DNA of 36,004 nucleotides from Caulobacter sp. 32-67-35 (GTDB taxonomy: Bacteria; Pseudomonadota; Alphaproteobacteria; Caulobacterales; Caulobacteraceae), in NCBI GenBank assembly GCA_002280875.1, contig NCEV01000017.1, positions 1-36,004 of the forward strand, read 5' to 3'. Below the pieces are notes generated by a model. The model was not told the origin of the DNA. It saw nothing but the letters and a program-made list of their open reading frames with translations, and did not search any database. Each line of letters starts with the position of its first letter. Within the stretch, counting starts at the first letter, position 1. The position numbers and the translations under genes were made by a program. Shown here one piece after another: positions 7,932 to 16,089 of this stretch.

Positions 7932-10904
7932 GTGAAGCAATACAAGACTATACGACGGCGCCTGTTGGGGTCGAGCATGATCTGCGGCGTGGCCATCGCG
8001 GTGCTGGCCACAGGCCAGGCCTCGGCTCAAACGGCGGCGCCCGAGCCCGAGTCGACGGAAATCGAAGCGGTGGTTGTGACCGGTTCGCTGTTCCGCCGCA
8101 CCGACACCGAGACCCCGTCGCCGGTCACCGTGATGACCAGCGAAAGCCTGGCCCGGGCCGGCATCACCACGGCCACCGACGCCATCCGTTCAGTCTCGGC
8201 CGACGGCGCCGGCTCGATCGGCACCGGCTTCCAGAGCGGCTTCAGCGCCGGCGGCTCGGCCGTCTCGCTGCGCGGTCTGGGCGTGTCCTCGACCCTGGTG
8301 CTGGTGGACGGCCTGCGCTCGGCCAACTTCCCGATCAATGACGACGGCCACAACGCCTATGTCGACCTGAACTCGATCCCGTTCAGCCTGATCGACCGCA
8401 TCGAAGTGCTGAAGGACGGCGCCTCGTCGAGCTATGGCGCCGACGCCATCGGCGGCGTGGTCAACCTGATCCTGAAGAAGCAGTTCGTCGGCGTGGCCGG
8501 CAGCGCCGAATTTGGCGAAAGCGATCGCGGCGACGCCGAGCACAGGCAGTTCGACCTGACCCTGGGCTATGGCGACTATGCGCAGAGCGGCTGGAACTTC
8601 TACGTCAACGGCGAGTACCAGAAGGACGGCCGGGTCACCAACCACAGCCGCGGCTTCCCGTACAACACCCAGGACCTGAGCCGCATCGGCGGTCTGGACC
8701 AGAACACCGCCGACAGCACCCTGACCACGGCCACGCCCACCGCCGTCGTCACCCGCGTCAGCCAGACCGACCTGAACAACCCGCTGTCTGGCATGATCGG
8801 CGCCCCGCTGACCAACCAGTACCAGGCCCTGAACCTGAACTGCGCCAACGGCTCCTACACGGTGACCACGGGTTCGGCCCGGGGCACGAGCTGCAAGTAC
8901 GATCTGGTCGATCTCTACAACCAGATCGCGCCCTTCCAGGAGCGCTACGCCGTCAATGGTCGCCTGAGCGTGCGCCTGAGCGACAACATCGAGGGCTACA
9001 TCACCGGCAGCTTCTCGCATGACGAGGTGCGGATCAAAAACCAGCCGCGCACCATCCGGGCCACCCAGCCGTTCGGCGGTTCGCCCGCCGTCTCGTCGCT
9101 GAACCCGGGCATCGTGCTGCCGGTCTATGTCTGCGCGTCGGGCGTCAACTGCGCCACGGCCGGCGACCGCCGCCTGAACCCCAACAACCCGTTCGCCACC
9201 GCCTTCGCGGGCGATCCGGCCAACGGCGCGGCGCGCATCTACTATCTGTTTGGCGACATCCCGGCCGGCAGCGATCGCAGCAATGACGTGATCCGCGGCA
9301 CAGCCGGCCTCAAGGGCAGCTTCGGCGACGGCTGGGACTGGCGAATCGAAGGGGTCGCCGCGCGCGACAACCTGAAGATCACCCAGTACGGCTTCCTCAA
9401 CATCGCCAACCTGCTGAAGTCGATCAACACGGGCGGCTACAACTTCGTCAATCCGTCGGCCAACAGCGAAGCCGTCCGCGACTTCGTCTCGCCCGATGTG
9501 AAAACCCCGTCGCACTCGACCCTGCTGTCGCTGGACGGCTCGGTGACCAAGTCGCTGTGGACCCTGCCGGGCGGCGACATGCAGCTGGCCCTGGGCGGGC
9601 AGATCCGCAAGGAAACCCTGGTCAACAACAACCAGAACGAACGCCTGGACACCTATACCCTGACCACCTCGTCGGCCTTTGGCGAGCACACGGTCATGGC
9701 CGGCTATTTCGAAGTGCTGGCGCCGGTCACCGAGGACCTCGAGATCAACGTCTCGGGTCGTTATGACGACTATTCGGAAGGCTTCAGCCACTTCTCGCCA
9801 AAGATCGGCGCGAAATATACGCCGATCCGTCAGCTGGCTTTCCGGGGCACCTATTCCAAGGGTTTCCGGGCCCCGACCTTCGCCGAAGCCGGCGCACGCA
9901 GCCAGTATGCGGGCTTCTCGACCTTCACCACCCCGGCCGCCTTCCAGCTGGCGCACGGCGGCCTGACCTCGGCCGGCAACACCAACCCCTACGCCCAGTC
10001 CTACTCGCTGGGCGGCGGCTATGTGGGCAATCCGGACCTGAAGCCGGAGAAGTCGCGCAGCTTCACCGCCGGCGTGATCTTCGAGCCCACCCGCTGGCTG
10101 TCGGCCACGGTCGACTATTATGACGTCAAGAAGTCGGACCTGATCGTGGCGGGACCGCTGCTGGCCAACGCCCGCAACGCCTACTACACCCAGACCAATG
10201 TGACCGACGCCTGCGCCGCCGTAGCGGCCGTCGGGGCGGGCTATTCGTGCAACCTGATCGACGCCGTCGATCCGCTGTTCCCGAACGCCCTGCCGCGCGT
10301 GCTGATCATCAACGCGCCGTTCGTCAACGCCGACTACTCCAAGACCTCCGGGGTCGACGTCTCGGCCACCGGCCGGTTCGACCTGCCGGGCGAGGCCAAG
10401 CTGACCAGCCGCGTCGAGGTCACCCACGTGCTGAAGTACGACCTCCACACCACCGGCGGCGTGCAGAAGTATGCGGGCACGCTGGGCCCGTACCAGCTGT
10501 CGTCCGGCAACGGCACGCCCGACTGGCGCGGCAATTGGCAGAACACGGTGGAGTTTGGCCGCTACAGCCTGTCGGCCACCGCCTACTATGTCGGCAAGAT
10601 CAAGTCCGTGGCCGCCGACCAGCGGACCAGCACCGACTGCGTCACCGCCAACCAGTACGCGACCGGCAATACGGCGCTGGGCCAGCAGTTCTGCAACATC
10701 AAGAAGTTCGTCAATGTCGACCTGAACGGCACGGCGAAGATCAATGATGGCGTGACGCTGTACGGCCACGTCGGCAACCTGTTCGACGAACGGGCGCCGA
10801 TCGCGCCGGGCGCCTATGGCAGCGCGCCCAACTTCCTGACCACCTTCCACTATGCCGGCCTGATCGGCCGGACGTTCAAGATGGGCGTTCGCTTCGAATA
10901 CTAG
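7932..10904 (+). CDS. TonB-dependent outer-membrane receptor
   Basis: A 990-residue TonB-dependent receptor. It has a signal peptide ending near ASAQ at 30-33, a TonB-box-like segment EIEAVVVTGS at 43-52, a plug domain at about 55-182 with the typical LRGLG, TLVLVDGLR and IDRIEVLKDGASSSYGADAIGGVVN blocks split over residues 112-178, then a long barrel ending in the aromatic tail GVRFEY. Extracellular loops carry several paired cysteines (for example near LNCANG and GTSCKYD), typical of receptors in this order. The start is a GTG with AGAGGGG about 8 bp upstream. Transport is driven by TonB-ExbBD. The ligand cannot be told: no transport or metabolic gene sits beside it. A strong terminator follows. 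Confidence 0.95.
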   Translation: MKQYKTIRRRLLGSSMICGVAIAVLATGQASAQTAAPEPESTEIEAVVVTGSLFRRTDTETPSPVTVMTSESLARAGITTATDAIRSVSADGAGSIGTGFQSGFSAGGSAVSLRGLGVSSTLVLVDGLRSANFPINDDGHNAYVDLNSIPFSLIDRIEVLKDGASSSYGADAIGGVVNLILKKQFVGVAGSAEFGESDRGDAEHRQFDLTLGYGDYAQSGWNFYVNGEYQKDGRVTNHSRGFPYNTQDLSRIGGLDQNTADSTLTTATPTAVVTRVSQTDLNNPLSGMIGAPLTNQYQALNLNCANGSYTVTTGSARGTSCKYDLVDLYNQIAPFQERYAVNGRLSVRLSDNIEGYITGSFSHDEVRIKNQPRTIRATQPFGGSPAVSSLNPGIVLPVYVCASGVNCATAGDRRLNPNNPFATAFAGDPANGAARIYYLFGDIPAGSDRSNDVIRGTAGLKGSFGDGWDWRIEGVAARDNLKITQYGFLNIANLLKSINTGGYNFVNPSANSEAVRDFVSPDVKTPSHSTLLSLDGSVTKSLWTLPGGDMQLALGGQIRKETLVNNNQNERLDTYTLTTSSAFGEHTVMAGYFEVLAPVTEDLEINVSGRYDDYSEGFSHFSPKIGAKYTPIRQLAFRGTYSKGFRAPTFAEAGARSQYAGFSTFTTPAAFQLAHGGLTSAGNTNPYAQSYSLGGGYVGNPDLKPEKSRSFTAGVIFEPTRWLSATVDYYDVKKSDLIVAGPLLANARNAYYTQTNVTDACAAVAAVGAGYSCNLIDAVDPLFPNALPRVLIINAPFVNADYSKTSGVDVSATGRFDLPGEAKLTSRVEVTHVLKYDLHTTGGVQKYAGTLGPYQLSSGNGTPDWRGNWQNTVEFGRYSLSATAYYVGKIKSVAADQRTSTDCVTANQYATGNTALGQQFCNIKKFVNVDLNGTAKINDGVTLYGHVGNLFDERAPIAPGAYGSAPNFLTTFHYAGLIGRTFKMGVRFEY

Positions 10905-10926
10905 GCGAAGCGCGCCGCGCTGGAGG

Positions 10927-10957
10927 AGGCCGGTCCCGCAAGGGGCCGGCCTTTTTC
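10927..10957 (+). terminator. Rho-independent terminator of the TonB receptor gene
   Basis: AGGCCGGTCCC (10927-10937) pairs without interruption (one G-T pair) with GGGGCCGGCCT (10942-10952) around a GCAA tetraloop, followed by TTTTC. It lies 23 bp after the TonB receptor stop codon. Confidence 0.92.
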
Positions 10958-11057
10958 GGTTTGGATGCGCCGGCTTCCTGGAGCGGCGTCACAGGTAGTC
11001 GTCCAGACGGACGCCAGTCCTGAAGTTGGTTTCCTGAGGCTGTAGGATATCTAGCTG

Positions 11058-12116
11058 TCAGGCTTGATCGTCCTTTGTCCGGTCCGACAGCAGCTTCAGG
11101 CTATCGCGTTGACTCTGATACTCACGGATCACGTCGCGCGCCTCGATTAGCGCGGCTTTCAATCCGCTATCCTCAACATCGTCGCCTTCTTCTTCCTCAG
11201 TTTCAGGCGCAACAAAATCGACGCTTCCGCCCTTTTCGCTGAATGCCAATAGCTTTTCGATGGACTTAACGAGGGCGGTTTTGATCTCCCCGTCTTTACC
11301 CTTCAGCTGTTCTGTCAATACGGCTTCAATAGTCGTAACTGCACCGTCCCTTTTTGATTTCTCGATTTCTCTAAATTCTTTTTCCATTGTCTTCGTCAAA
11401 ATTCCCTTTTGACGAAGATCTTCCATGGAGGAGCGGACGTTTATTACGTCCATCGCTACACTGGTTATATTCTTAGATATCTTGGCCAAGAGCGTTGTAA
11501 ATAAAACGGTTCCGGCCAATATAAGAATTATGGATCCAGTTGCGGCCCCAACAACTTTCACATCTTCAGGTTTTTCATCGCACGCCATCGCAAGGCCGCG
11601 GATAATTTCATACCACTCTTTACCGGTATCCTTCCAATCTGTGACGTTGTTGATTGATACGTCATGCTGGAAGCCGACCCGGATAATGATGCGGTCATCA
11701 TCGGGTTCTATTTCGTTAGCTTCGAATCCGAGATTCGTTACCGCTTCGGCGTAAGCTGTAAATAAGGTGCGGGTTTTGTTGAGGGATTGGATCGCTTCAT
11801 TGATCCTTTGGACGGCTGTGGCCGGATCGTAGTTCGATGAGCGCACCACAGTGTCAACAAAGTTCGCACCATCTTGGCCCATGTAGATGTCGACGCCAAT
11901 CGCCGACAGCATTTTCAATTGTTGGATGGAGAGTTCGTCGAACCGTTGATCGGTCAAGAATTCGATCAATGCTTGAAGGGGTTCTTCGAGCGGCTGTTTG
12001 TCGCTTTGGCTTGCGTTGTGATTCAGAGGTTCGAGGAGCTTGGCGTAAAGCCGGTTCGTCTCGCGAAATTGGGAGTTGAACCAGATTGCTAGTCGATGAA
12101 GCTCATCGATATTCAT
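11058..12116 (-). CDS. Low-GC hypothetical membrane-anchored protein
   Basis: A 352-residue protein with no family I can name. A helical N-terminal half (1-130) leads to a segment with W161 and W168 followed by EIIRGLAMACDEKPEDVKVV and then GAATGSIILILAGTVLF, a hydrophobic stretch at 187-211 that is probably one membrane helix. After it come charged helices (about 225-295), an acidic stretch (ETEEEEGDDVED near 305-316) and a last helix. The pattern W..I.RG......P.D..VV....GSI.L recurs, from memory, in uncharacterised accessory proteins of many bacteria. Base composition is near half GC, clearly below the neighbours, and codon use is relaxed, which suggests recent transfer. The ATG overlaps the stop of a small upstream frame (ATGA), and its GAGG ribosome site is inside an 11-bp hairpin. 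Confidence 0.75.
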   Translation of the reverse strand: MNIDELHRLAIWFNSQFRETNRLYAKLLEPLNHNASQSDKQPLEEPLQALIEFLTDQRFDELSIQQLKMLSAIGVDIYMGQDGANFVDTVVRSSNYDPATAVQRINEAIQSLNKTRTLFTAYAEAVTNLGFEANEIEPDDDRIIIRVGFQHDVSINNVTDWKDTGKEWYEIIRGLAMACDEKPEDVKVVGAATGSIILILAGTVLFTTLLAKISKNITSVAMDVINVRSSMEDLRQKGILTKTMEKEFREIEKSKRDGAVTTIEAVLTEQLKGKDGEIKTALVKSIEKLLAFSEKGGSVDFVAPETEEEEGDDVEDSGLKAALIEARDVIREYQSQRDSLKLLSDRTKDDQA

Positions 12117-12304
12117 TCCAATTGCCTCGCTGGCTTTGCCTCAGCGGCGAGGCAATTCAACTTATCATCTAGCTTAACTATAGCAATTCCAGCTTCGATG
12201 CTCTTGGTATCTGCCGGTTGTCTCAGAACAGTCTCGGATATGGCCAACGGTCGACGTCGGAGCTCTCGCTTTTGACGGTTGTGGATCGGCGGCTCAGCCC
12301 CCAA
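12113..12304 (-). CDS. Candidate small upstream frame coupled to the low-GC gene
   Basis: A frame of up to 63 codons whose TGA overlaps the ATG of the low-GC gene in an ATGA. The downstream part (DTKSIEAGIAIVKLDDKLN, about residues 33-51) has the same low-GC character as the gene it precedes. The start is not clear: only TTG candidates are present (12304, or an internal one near 12244), without a good ribosome site, and the 5' end overlaps the end of the gene at 12294. It could be a leader peptide, the remains of a longer gene cut at the island border, or chance. Confidence 0.3.
   Translation of the reverse strand: MGAEPPIHNRQKRELRRRPLAISETVLRQPADTKSIEAGIAIVKLDDKLNCLAAEAKPARQLE
12120..12157 (-). 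promoter_or_regulatory. Hairpin that pairs the ribosome-binding site of the low-GC gene
   Basis: On the minus strand AATTGCCTCGC (12157-12147) pairs perfectly with GCGAGGCAATT (12130-12120), 11 bp. The 3' arm contains GAGG, eight bases before the ATG at 12116, so the only Shine-Dalgarno is held in the stem. The loop can form a further GGC/GCC pairing. The hairpin also falls in the last codons of the small upstream frame, so ribosomes passing through that frame would open it: the usual arrangement for translational coupling. Confidence 0.6.
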
Positions 12305-12866
12305 CCACCCGCTTCAGCGTCGTCCTGTTCCGCGAGATCCACGCCTCGCCGTCATCATCCAGGAAGTCGACCTCCTTCAAGCTCGTCATCACGTCGCCGT
12401 CGCGGACGAGAGTCTGGCGCAGGCGGGCGGGGCGGTTGTCGTCCTTGCCGGTGGTCTCGGCGACGATCGTCCAATGGGTCGCGTCGGCGGCCGGAGCGGG
12501 CAGGCGCAGGGTGGTGGTGTCCAGGCTTGTCTCGCGGCCCTTGCGGAAGCTGGCCGAGGTTTCCTTGCCGGTGGCCGGATCAAACAGCTCGACCGTAGTG
12601 ATACGCACGATGCCCACGCGCGGGCCATCGTCGAACTGGGCCTTGCGGATCAGGGTGACGCCGTCGCCCTGGTCCTCGATCAGCACCGTCATCGGGATGC
12701 CAAACCAGCGGTTGGCCGAATAGTCGAGATATTCCAGCTTGCCCTCCCACGGGCCCGCCGTGGCCATGCGCAGGGCGGCGATGTCCAGCGGGGCCCGGGC
12801 GGCGGCGGGCAGGCTGGCCAAGGCCAGGCCGGCGGTCAGCAAAAGGGCGAGGGCGCGGCGGCGCAT
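12294..12866 (-). CDS. Exported hypothetical protein
   Basis: A 190-residue protein with a signal peptide (MRRRALALLLTAGLALA, cleavage near ARA-P at 25) and a periplasmic domain of about 165 residues. The domain begins GPWEGKLEYLDYSANRWFGIP, continues with VTLIRKAQFDDGPRVGI and ends with EAWISRNRTTLKR. The alternating pattern suggests a small beta-barrel of the lipocalin kind, of unknown ligand. No cysteine is present in the mature part. TCCGGGGGCGAG-type context on the coding strand gives a modest ribosome site. It is divergent from the padR gene and shares the 141-bp intergenic region that carries the palindrome at 12948-12966, so it may be under the same control. Confidence 0.7.
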   Translation of the reverse strand: MRRRALALLLTAGLALASLPAAARAPLDIAALRMATAGPWEGKLEYLDYSANRWFGIPMTVLIEDQGDGVTLIRKAQFDDGPRVGIVRITTVELFDPATGKETSASFRKGRETSLDTTTLRLPAPAADATHWTIVAETTGKDDNRPARLRQTLVRDGDVMTSLKEVDFLDDDGEAWISRNRTTLKRVVGG

Positions 12867-12947
12867 GAATCGGATCTCCGGGGGCGAGCTTCACCTAAAG
12901 ATACGCCCTTGGCGAACATCGGGATGCGAGGCGTTTGACTCCCAATT

Positions 12948-12966
12948 CACTGTGTGACACACAGTG
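12948..12966. promoter_or_regulatory. Perfect 19-bp palindrome, candidate operator of the PadR regulator
   Basis: CACTGTGTGACACACAGTG is a perfect 9-1-9 palindrome. It starts 7 bp after a TTGACT (12935-12940) that could be a -35 element reading towards padR. Between it and the padR ATG (13008) there are further ACAC-rich direct repeats (CACACACCATG and GCACACCATG). Its location and symmetry fit an autoregulatory site for the dimeric PadR protein. No good -10 element is visible. Confidence 0.6.
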
Positions 12967-13007
12967 TATGTCACACACCATGTGGCGCACACGATACGGC
13001 GCACACC

Positions 13008-13337
13008 ATGCCAACGGAAACCGACATCTTTGAACAGCTCCGCCAGGAGCTTCGGCGGGGCACCCTGATCCTGGCCGTGCTGGCCCAGCTGCGGGTCGAG
13101 CGCTACGGCTACAGCCTGCGTCAGGCGCTGGCTTCGGTGGGCGTCGAGATCGACGAAGGCGCGCTCTATCCCATGCTGCGCCGGCTGGAAGGGCAGGGCC
13201 TGCTGTCCAGCGAGTGGCGCGAGGAAGACAAGCGCAAGAAGCGTTTCTACCGCCTGTCGAGCGAGGGCGAGGCCGTGCTGGCCCGCCTGGCCGACGAATG
13301 GCGCGCCATCAACGACACCCTGCAACCCCTGCTTTGA
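13008..13337 (+). CDS. PadR family transcriptional regulator
   Basis: A 109-residue winged-helix protein of the PadR family, short (subfamily 2) form. Visible are the helix RRGTLILAVLAQL near 17-28, the YGYSLRQAL helix at 33-41, the family hallmark GALYPMLRRLEGQGLLSSEW at 51-70, and the wing RKKRFYRLSSEGE near 77-88. Such small PadR proteins usually repress the operon they belong to, often a membrane protein with a HAAS domain, exactly as here. I chose the ATG at 13008, since residues before it would be translated from the operator region; there is no clear Shine-Dalgarno, so the mRNA may be leaderless. The next gene starts 14 bp downstream. Confidence 0.88.
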   Translation: MPTETDIFEQLRQELRRGTLILAVLAQLRVERYGYSLRQALASVGVEIDEGALYPMLRRLEGQGLLSSEWREEDKRKKRFYRLSSEGEAVLARLADEWRAINDTLQPLL

Positions 13338-13351
13338 GGAGAGGACGGATC

Positions 13352-14329
13352 ATGGATCTGCTCGACCGCTATCTGGGCGCCGTCGCCGCCCTCCTGCCCG
13401 CCGCCCAGCGCGACGACATCGTCGCCGAACTGCGCGACGTCCTGATGAGCCGTATCGAGGACCGGGAGGCCCAGCAGGGGCGTCCCCTCGACAAGAAGGC
13501 GCTGGAGGCCCTGTTCCGAGAGTTTGGCCATCCGCTGGCCGTGGCTGGACGCTATGGCCCCCAGCGCGCCCTGATCGGGGCGGAGCTCTATCCCTTCTAC
13601 ATCTTCGCGGTGAAGGTCGCCCTGGCCATCGCGGCGTTCGTGGCGGTGATCCCGGCAGTGTTTGGCGCCGTCACCAGCCATGGCGATGTCTCGCGCGCCA
13701 TCGGTCACGCGATCCACGCCTTCATTCCCAGCGCCCTGACGCTGATCGGAGCCATCACCATCATCGGGGCGATGATCGAGCGCGGCTGGATCAAGACCGG
13801 CGAGTTCGGCCAGTGGAGGGTCAGCGACCTGCCGCACATCTCGACGAAGAAGCAGTGGTTCCGCACCACGCGCTTCGAGGCCCTGTTCGAGGTCATCTTC
13901 ATGACCTTCTTCGCCCTGTGGTGGGCCGGCGTCGTGGACTTTCCCGGCAGCCGGGGGCCCTTTGGCCATGACGGCGAACTGCAGATCACGCTGGCGCCGA
14001 TCCTGACCCAGTTGCACACGCCGATCCTGCTGCTGGCCATTGGTCAGGCGCTGTCCGGCCTGATCCTGGTGACCCGCCCGGCCTGGATCGCGCCGCGCGC
14101 CGTCGCCGAGATCGTGCTGTCGATCGCCGGAATCGCCCTGGCCGCCGTCCTGTGGGGCCAGATGCCGCTGGTGACATTCGCCGGGCCGGGCGCCTCGGCC
14201 GAGGACTTCGTTACCCTTCGCCATGTCGCCGACAACATCTTCAGGGGCTGCGTGCTGGTCACGGTCGCCATCTGCGCCGGCAAGATCCTGATCGAGGGCT
14301 GGCGGCTGCTCCGGCTCACGTTCCGATAG
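13352..14329 (+). CDS. HAAS-type membrane protein, partner of PadR
   Basis: A 325-residue integral membrane protein. The first 70 residues (LDRYLGAVAALLPAAQRDDI, then LFREFGHPLAVAGRY) form the HAAS signalling domain commonly found in the gene next to PadR. Around six hydrophobic segments follow, between about residue 80 and the C-terminus, with a long loop near 150-180. GAGGAGAGGACGG before the ATG is a strong ribosome site. The pair presumably links a membrane event, such as envelope or drug stress, to PadR repression, but the signal is unknown; transport cannot be excluded. Confidence 0.75.
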   Translation: MDLLDRYLGAVAALLPAAQRDDIVAELRDVLMSRIEDREAQQGRPLDKKALEALFREFGHPLAVAGRYGPQRALIGAELYPFYIFAVKVALAIAAFVAVIPAVFGAVTSHGDVSRAIGHAIHAFIPSALTLIGAITIIGAMIERGWIKTGEFGQWRVSDLPHISTKKQWFRTTRFEALFEVIFMTFFALWWAGVVDFPGSRGPFGHDGELQITLAPILTQLHTPILLLAIGQALSGLILVTRPAWIAPRAVAEIVLSIAGIALAAVLWGQMPLVTFAGPGASAEDFVTLRHVADNIFRGCVLVTVAICAGKILIEGWRLLRLTFR

Positions 14330-14364
14330 ACGGGCCCGGCTGAGCTGTCAGGCGGCGACCGGGG

Positions 14365-14574
14365 CTATTTCCTTGGCTTGGAGGCGGTGTCGACCACGGC
14401 CCCGACGCCGGCCCCGACCACCGCGCCGACCGGTCCGCCGACCACGGCGCCAGCCGCCGCGCCGGTGGCTGCCCGCTGCTCCATATTGTGGCCGCAGGCG
14501 CCCAGGGCGAGGGCCGTCAGAGCGGCTGCCGGGGCCAGGGAAACGAGGCGGCGGACGTTAGGGTTAGGGGTCAT
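14365..14574 (-). CDS. Small lipoprotein with a glycine zipper
   Basis: A 69-residue lipoprotein. The signal peptide ends with a lipobox LGAC, making Cys27 the lipidated residue. The remaining part is a glycine zipper (GAAAGAVVGGPVGAVVGAGV), similar to the OsmB/YMGG family, which inserts in or lies along membranes. AAGAGGAGCG precedes the ATG as a strong ribosome site. It is convergent with the HAAS gene. Likely outer-membrane located, perhaps stress related by analogy with OsmB. The opposite strand is also open through this region but codes for low-complexity Pro/Arg/Ala and is not likely a gene. Confidence 0.8.
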   Translation of the reverse strand: MTPNPNVRRLVSLAPAAALTALALGACGHNMEQRAATGAAAGAVVGGPVGAVVGAGVGAVVDTASKPRK

Positions 14575-14850
14575 GAAGCGCTCCTCTTAGACGGTATTTG
14601 TCTGACTTGAGTAACGGCGCTCGCTGGCCGGATGTTCCCTGAATCAAGGGCCTTAGAACAGTGCGATCAATGCTTCGCACCGCGGCAGAGCAGCGAAATT
14701 TTTCACTGTCGGGTTTTTCTAGCGAATCAAGGCGTTAACGATCTTGACTGCGGCCAATGGGCCCAGATTGGATGCTGCACTGCGGCATGTGCTTGCGACT
14801 CGAGCGCTTATCGTTCATAAGCCCGTCACAAGCAGGTTTTCGGCCAGATC

Positions 14851-16089
14851 GTGAAACGGTCGAACCTCCGCCTCTGGGACTGCCCGACAGTGAGTTTTCC
14901 GGGTTCTCAGGAGCGTTTTTTGTCGGGGGGCGGTCCGCCCTCGCCGCGCAGGACACGAGTTTTGTATATCAAGTCGCAGACGGGCGCAGACGCGCGCGCG
15001 CTGGTCGGCGCCGTATTGGTCGGGTCCGCCACGGGCCTGGCGCTCGGTGCCGTTTACCTGGCCGGTGGGCTTGCCCAGACCGCCAACCAGCACGCCAGCG
15101 TAACACGCCTTGCAGACGGCGCTTCGGAGGGTTTCTCCGACGTCGCCCTGATCAATTCTGCTTCGCGCATGGACCAGGGCGCGCTCGCCGTGGCCCGTCG
15201 TCACGACCCCTACACTGTCGCGGGCGCCGCTCAGCGCGACCGCCAGGTTTCCCTTCTGGTCGCACGTCTAGAGAACCATCAGGCCAGCGCTTCGGTTCCC
15301 CGCAGCGGCCCGATGATGCTGCGCGCCAGCTTTGGCGGCCCGTTCAATCCGGCCGCCTCGCCCTTCCAGTTTGGCAATGTGCTGGAAAGCTCGCGCGAGC
15401 TCGAATGTCTGGCCGAGGCCGTCTATTACGAAGCCCGCGGCGAGACCCCCAGCGGTCAGGCCGCCGTGGCCCAGGTGGTGCTCAACCGCGTTCGCCACCC
15501 CGCCTTCCCCAAGTCGGTCTGCGGCGTGGTGTTCCAGGGCGCCCATCGCAAGATCGGTTGCCAGTTCAGCTTCGCCTGCGATGGCTCGATGGGCCGGGGT
15601 CGCGAACGCGGCGCCTGGAACCGGGCCCAGAAGATCGCCTCGCGCGCCCTCAGCGGCGCGGTGATGAACGAGGTCGGCTCGGCCACCCATTTCCACACCA
15701 CCGGCGTATCGCCCGGCTGGGGCCCGCGCCTGCTGAAGGTGGCCCAGGTCGGCATGCACGTGTTCTATCGCTTCGGCGGTCGCAACGGCGCGCCGGGCGC
15801 CTTCTCGTCGACCCCGCGTCCGTCCACCCTGGACGACCTGCCCAACGCGCCCGAGATCGCCAGCATCACCGCTGACGGCAAGGGCATGGCGTCCATCGGC
15901 GGCGTCGCCTATGCGGCCAACGCCGTCGCCACGCCAGTCGCCCAGCCCGCTCAGACTGGCGCCGGCATGGGCGGTCCGCTGGGTCAGGCCACCGAGCCGG
16001 CTTCGGCTCCGGCCAAGCCCGGGGTCGAGAAAACCTCGGCCGACAGCGTCAGGACGCCATCAGCGGCCGCGAGCGCAACTGCTTCCTGA
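14851..16089 (+). CDS. SleB-type cell-wall hydrolase
   Basis: Up to 412 residues with an N-terminal membrane anchor (about 51-72, ALVGAVLVGSATGLALGAVY) and a SleB/Hydrolase_2 domain at about 180-300. The domain begins ELECLAEAVYYEARGE (183-198), where a Glu acts as catalytic acid in this fold, followed by GQAAVAQVVLNRVRHPAFP, a CQFSF..D segment and HFHTTGVSP. These enzymes cleave peptidoglycan glycan strands. The C-terminal 100 residues are Ala/Pro/Thr rich and probably unstructured. The start is unsure: GTG at 14851, or TTG at 14962 with AGGA upstream, which would place the anchor nearer the N-terminus. The last 41 bp overlap the convergent SDR gene. The preceding 14575-14850 region holds no gene I can support. 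Confidence 0.85.
   Translation: MKRSNLRLWDCPTVSFPGSQERFLSGGGPPSPRRTRVLYIKSQTGADARALVGAVLVGSATGLALGAVYLAGGLAQTANQHASVTRLADGASEGFSDVALINSASRMDQGALAVARRHDPYTVAGAAQRDRQVSLLVARLENHQASASVPRSGPMMLRASFGGPFNPAASPFQFGNVLESSRELECLAEAVYYEARGETPSGQAAVAQVVLNRVRHPAFPKSVCGVVFQGAHRKIGCQFSFACDGSMGRGRERGAWNRAQKIASRALSGAVMNEVGSATHFHTTGVSPGWGPRLLKVAQVGMHVFYRFGGRNGAPGAFSSTPRPSTLDDLPNAPEIASITADGKGMASIGGVAYAANAVATPVAQPAQTGAGMGGPLGQATEPASAPAKPGVEKTSADSVRTPSAAASATAS

Noticed and set aside
8190-10850. An 886-codon minus-strand frame opposite the TonB receptor
   Set aside because: Shadow of the receptor gene, whose own signal peptide, plug and C-terminus are intact.
14373-14590. Plus-strand small frames over the lipoprotein gene
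   Set aside because: Low-complexity Pro/Arg/Ala-Thr products, no ribosome site; the lipoprotein on the other strand has a lipobox and strong ribosome site.
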